From positions 1 through 7,870 of the forward strand of contig JANQMO010000048.1 of assembly GCA_028280025.1 (NCBI GenBank): a stretch of 7,870 bases of DNA, in the 5' to 3' direction. Under the pieces are notes generated by a model that did no database searches, was not told the DNA's origin, and saw only the letters and a list, made by a program, of their open reading frames with translations. The stretch's first letter is position 1. Each line of letters starts with the position of its first letter. A program made the position numbers and the translations under genes. Origin of the DNA: Chlorobium sp. GTDB taxonomy: Bacteria; Bacteroidota; Chlorobiia; Chlorobiales; Chlorobiaceae. Positions 5,297 through 7,870 of the stretch are shown piece after piece.

Positions 5297-6637
5297 ATGA
5301 TGAACCGATTGATTTCCCTGAAAACACTGTTTTTCACGACAGTACTCCTGACAGGCATGCTGTCCGGTCTTTTCAGCCTTTCCAGGGCGGCTGAAGAAGG
5401 ACGCAATGAGGTATACCGCCTGGTCTTGAACGGAACGGTCAATCCCGGAAGTGCAGACTTTTTCAAACGTGCACTTGACGAGGCTGAAGAAGGGGGCGCT
5501 CATGCCGTTCTTGTTGAACTCGATACTCCGGGAGGCCTGGTGTCGTCACTTCGAGACATGATTCAGCGCGTTCTTTCATCCCGGATCCCGGTTATCGTCT
5601 ATGTATCGCCGCAGGGAGCGCAGTCGGCATCTGCAGGTGCTCTCCTGACATTGTCGGCGCATGTTGCCGCAATGTCCCCCGGTACGGAAATAGGGGCGGC
5701 AAGCCCTGTCGGAATAGGCGGAGGAGGAGGCGAAGGTGATGATACCATGAAGAAAAAAGCCGAGAATGACCTTGCGGCATTTGCACGAAGTATAGCGGAG
5801 GAGCGTGGCCGGAATGCCGCGTGGGCGGAAAAGGCCGTGCGCGAGAGTATCGCTTCGACAGCAAATGAAGCCCTGAAGGAAGGTGTCATCGATCTTGTCG
5901 CTGCCGATCGTGAAGAACTTTTCTCGAAGCTGGATGGAAAACAAGTCAAGACGGCTGACGGCGAAGTGACCCTCAAGCTCAAGGACGCCGTCCTGAAAGA
6001 GATCAGGCCGACGCTCCAGGAGCAGATCCTCATCAAGCTTGCCGATCCCAACCTTGCCTATATATTCATTATGGCCGGGCTTGCAGGGCTTTATTTCGAA
6101 CTTGCCAATCCCGGCTCGATCTTCCCCGGTGTATTGGGTGCCATATGTCTGCTCCTGGCTCTTTTCGCGCTCCAGGCACTGCCGGTAAACGTGGTAGGCC
6201 TGCTGCTTATTGTGCTTGCTGTAGTCTTCTTCGGCCTCGAACTGTTTGTTGCAAGCGGGGGCATTCTTGCAATCGCAGGACTTGTCGCTTTGCTTGTGGG
6301 ATCGCTTATGCTTTTCAATCCGGCAGAAACCGGAATTTCGATATCCCTTTCGGTTTTCCTGCCTGTCTATATTTCGGTTTCGGCTGCGATCCTCGTCATT
6401 GTCTGGCTGGTTGCCAAGTCAGCGAGAAAAAAGCTGGCATCGGGGCCTGAACAGCTTTTGGGCTACGAGGGTCAGGCAGTCCATGGATTCGGTCCGGATG
6501 AAACCGGGAAAGTATTCGTTCACGGAGAGCTGTGGGATGCCGTCGCTCAGGAGACAATAGAGGAAAAAGAAGCGGTAACGGTAAGCGGTTTGAAAGGTCT
6601 CGTTTTACAGGTAACCAAAAAACAGGAGAAAGCATAA
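5297..6637 (+). CDS. nfeD: NfeD, long membrane-bound ClpP-class serine protease
   Basis: This 446-residue protein is a long-type NfeD. A signal peptide or anchor (about 1-31, ending SLSRA) is followed by a ClpP-like protease domain (about 37-220) with VELDTPGG and the nucleophile motif QSASAGA, where Ser112 is the likely catalytic residue. The KKK at 152-154 lies about 41 residues later, matching the Ser-Lys dyad spacing of Pyrococcus PH1510. Hydrophobic helices lie at about 253-269, 276-295, 297-319, 321-340 and 354-374, and a C-terminal OB-fold NfeD domain spans about 385-446. In PH1510 the protease domain cleaves the C-terminal region of its stomatin partner, and a slipin gene overlaps this one, so the same role is inferred. 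A GTG at 5261 would add 12 polar residues before the signal peptide; ATG at 5297 (or 5300) is the better start. Ribosome binding looks weak at either. Confidence 0.93.
   Translation: MMNRLISLKTLFFTTVLLTGMLSGLFSLSRAAEEGRNEVYRLVLNGTVNPGSADFFKRALDEAEEGGAHAVLVELDTPGGLVSSLRDMIQRVLSSRIPVIVYVSPQGAQSASAGALLTLSAHVAAMSPGTEIGAASPVGIGGGGGEGDDTMKKKAENDLAAFARSIAEERGRNAAWAEKAVRESIASTANEALKEGVIDLVAADREELFSKLDGKQVKTADGEVTLKLKDAVLKEIRPTLQEQILIKLADPNLAYIFIMAGLAGLYFELANPGSIFPGVLGAICLLLALFALQALPVNVVGLLLIVLAVVFFGLELFVASGGILAIAGLVALLVGSLMLFNPAETGISISLSVFLPVYISVSAAILVIVWLVAKSARKKLASGPEQLLGYEGQAVHGFGPDETGKVFVHGELWDAVAQETIEEKEAVTVSGLKGLVLQVTKKQEKA
6624..6628 (+). promoter_or_regulatory. Ribosome-binding site fixing the slipin start
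   Basis: AGGAG lies inside the last codons of nfeD, eight bases before the ATG at 6637. It selects that start over the longer in-frame one at 6532 and shows coupled expression of protease and substrate. Confidence 0.8.
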
Positions 6638-7392
6638 TGTTCAGTCTCAATCTGATTCCTATCATTTTTCTGGCGGTCGCGTTTCTTGCTTCCGCAGTCA
6701 AAGTTCTCAGGGAGTATGACCGGGCGGTCATATTCCGGCTTGGACGCATTATCGGCGCCAAGGGCCCCGGGATCATCATTCTGATTCCCATTATCGATAA
6801 GATGGTGAAAATCGACCTGAGGACGGTGACGCTCGACGTTCCTCCGCAGGACGTCATCACCAAGGACAATGTGACGGTCAAGGTGAGTGCTGTTGTGTAT
6901 TTCAGGGTTATCGATCCGGTCAAGGCGATTGTCGATGTCGAGGATTTCTATTTCGCCACCTCCCAGCTTGCCCAGACAACCTTGAGAAGCACCTGCGGCC
7001 AGGGTGAACTCGATCATCTGCTTTCGGAAAGGGACGAGATCAACGAACAGATCCAGTCAATCCTCGACAAGGACACCGAGCCATGGGGTGTGAAGGTGAG
7101 CAAGGTCGAGATAAAAGAGATCGACCTTCCTATAGAAATGCAGCGTGCAATGGCCAAACAGGCGGAGGCTGAAAGGGAACGGCGTTCCAAGGTCATCAAT
7201 GCCGAGGGTGAGTTCCAGGCTGCTGAACGTCTGAACGAAGCGGCGTCGATCATTTCTCAAAATCCCGGAGCGCTTCAACTGCGCTATCTGCAGACCCTGC
7301 AGGACATTGCGGCTGAAAACAACTCGACGACCATATTCCCGATACCGATCGATCTTTTGAAGCCTTTCATGGAGAAGAGCGGCGTCAAATGA
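6637..7392 (+). CDS. Slipin / stomatin-like SPFH membrane protein
   Basis: The 251-residue product is a bacterial slipin. A hydrophobic membrane anchor spans residues 3-22. The SPFH (band 7) domain follows at about 24-190, with REYDRAVIFRLGR, GPGIIILIPIID, and DVITKDNVTVKVSAVVYFRV in the positions typical of stomatins. A charged helical segment (about 173-205, AEAERERRSKVINAEGEF) should form the oligomerising coiled coil. The C-terminal segment TTIFPIPIDLLKPF (231-244) corresponds to the hydrophobic tail that the NfeD partner cuts in Pyrococcus. The ATG shares its A with the NfeD stop (TAATG), and AGGAG at 6624-6628 lies eight bases upstream, so the two are translationally coupled. An upstream in-frame ATG at 6532 lies within nfeD and encodes a polar extension without a role. 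Slipins scaffold membrane microdomains; the specific client here is unknown. Confidence 0.95.
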   Translation: MFSLNLIPIIFLAVAFLASAVKVLREYDRAVIFRLGRIIGAKGPGIIILIPIIDKMVKIDLRTVTLDVPPQDVITKDNVTVKVSAVVYFRVIDPVKAIVDVEDFYFATSQLAQTTLRSTCGQGELDHLLSERDEINEQIQSILDKDTEPWGVKVSKVEIKEIDLPIEMQRAMAKQAEAERERRSKVINAEGEFQAAERLNEAASIISQNPGALQLRYLQTLQDIAAENNSTTIFPIPIDLLKPFMEKSGVK

Positions 7393-7430
7393 GGTTTTCC
7401 TGAATTTATTATAACGACGATATTCCGAAG

Positions 7431-7870
7431 ATGATAAAAATCCGCAAAATACTGTGTCCGGTTGATTTTTCCGAAGCTTCTCGCAACGCCGTGCGTTATG
7501 CCCACGAGTTTGCCAAAGGAATGGGTGCGGAGCTTGTGCTGCTCAATATTGTCGAGCCCAGGCCTATGGCGGTCGATATGTCACTGTCATATGTTCCGCT
7601 CGAGGAAGACCTCGAAAAGGCTGCCCGTGAAGACCTTGAGGAGATAATCCGCATGGAAAAGGAAAAAGGCGTGGAGGTACAGGCTGAAGTACGGATCGGC
7701 ACGCCGTCAGAGCTGATCCTGGAAACAGCCGAAGAGCTCGATGTCAATCTCGTTATTCTCGGTTCGCATGGCAAGTCAGGTCTGAGCAGGCTCTTGATGG
7801 GGAGTGTCGCCGAATCGGTGGTGCGCAAGGCGACATGCCCCGTGCTGATCGTCAAGGCTGAAGAAAAAGA
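7431..7870 (+). CDS. Universal stress protein (UspA family), 3' end outside window
   Basis: The frame opens at ATG 7431 and is still open at the window edge after 146 codons, so at most a short tail is missing. The product is a single-domain universal stress protein. It starts with the strand KILCPVDFSEAS, in which Asp12 is the residue expected to contact adenine. It has VLLNIVEP in the second strand and VEVQAEVRIGTPSELILETA in the middle. The ATP-binding signature G-x2-G-x9-G-S is complete (GSHGKSGLSRLLMGS, 111-125), and the domain ends in CPVLIV. An intact signature points to the ATP-binding (MJ0577/UspFG-like) class rather than the non-binding UspA class. These cytoplasmic proteins act as stress-related nucleotide-dependent switches. 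The gene lies 38 bases after the slipin stop with no terminator between, so it is probably the third gene of the operon. The ribosome-binding site is weak. Confidence 0.93.
   Translation, partial: MIKIRKILCPVDFSEASRNAVRYAHEFAKGMGAELVLLNIVEPRPMAVDMSLSYVPLEEDLEKAAREDLEEIIRMEKEKGVEVQAEVRIGTPSELILETAEELDVNLVILGSHGKSGLSRLLMGSVAESVVRKATCPVLIVKAEEK

Noticed and set aside
6532..6636. Longer slipin start at 6532
   Set aside because: The extension is arginine- and glycine-rich, lies inside the nfeD OB-fold coding region and lacks a ribosome-binding site, whereas 6637 has AGGAG and begins at the membrane anchor.
1..7870. CRISPR array, tRNA or rRNA genes
   Set aside because: No regularly spaced short repeats and no cloverleaf or conserved rRNA sequence were seen on either strand.

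Overview
The window looks like a piece of bacterial chromosome in which an accessory stretch (about 1-3450) meets a conserved housekeeping cluster (about 3450-7870). No rRNA, tRNA or other taxonomic marker is present. The gene set (YugP-type zinc peptidase, short-chain dehydrogenase, long NfeD, slipin, universal stress protein), the moderate base composition and the weak ribosome-binding sites at several starts would fit a green sulfur bacterium (Chlorobiota) or a relative. This is a low-confidence impression, not a demonstrated assignment.

Positions 1-1187 hold a complete IS630-family insertion sequence with matching inverted ends and a TA target duplication. It sits inside a gene on the minus strand (1187-1759) that is also broken by two single-base frameshifts in homopolymer runs, so that gene is a pseudogene, or a gene damaged by assembly errors, with its 3' end outside the window. 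Positions 1760-2267 are non-coding and hold two adjacent strong hairpins, one copy of a diverged direct repeat and a further hairpin. Positions 2268-2999 encode an unrecognised four-helix membrane protein on the minus strand. Positions 3000-3469 are again non-coding and carry the second copy of the repeat, so the membrane-protein gene is bracketed by related intergenic sequence.

From 3470 the sequence is denser in genes. On the minus strand are a membrane zinc metallopeptidase (3470-4162) and a short-chain dehydrogenase (4287-5096). Diverging from them on the plus strand is a compact operon: a long NfeD membrane serine protease (5297-6637), a slipin/stomatin (6637-7392, sharing one base with the NfeD stop) and a universal stress protein (7431 to the window edge). 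NfeD and slipin form a known protease-substrate pair in which NfeD clips the hydrophobic C-terminal region of stomatin. With the YugP-type peptidase nearby, the right half reads as a membrane quality-control and stress neighbourhood. That functional link is inference from proximity, not something the sequence proves.
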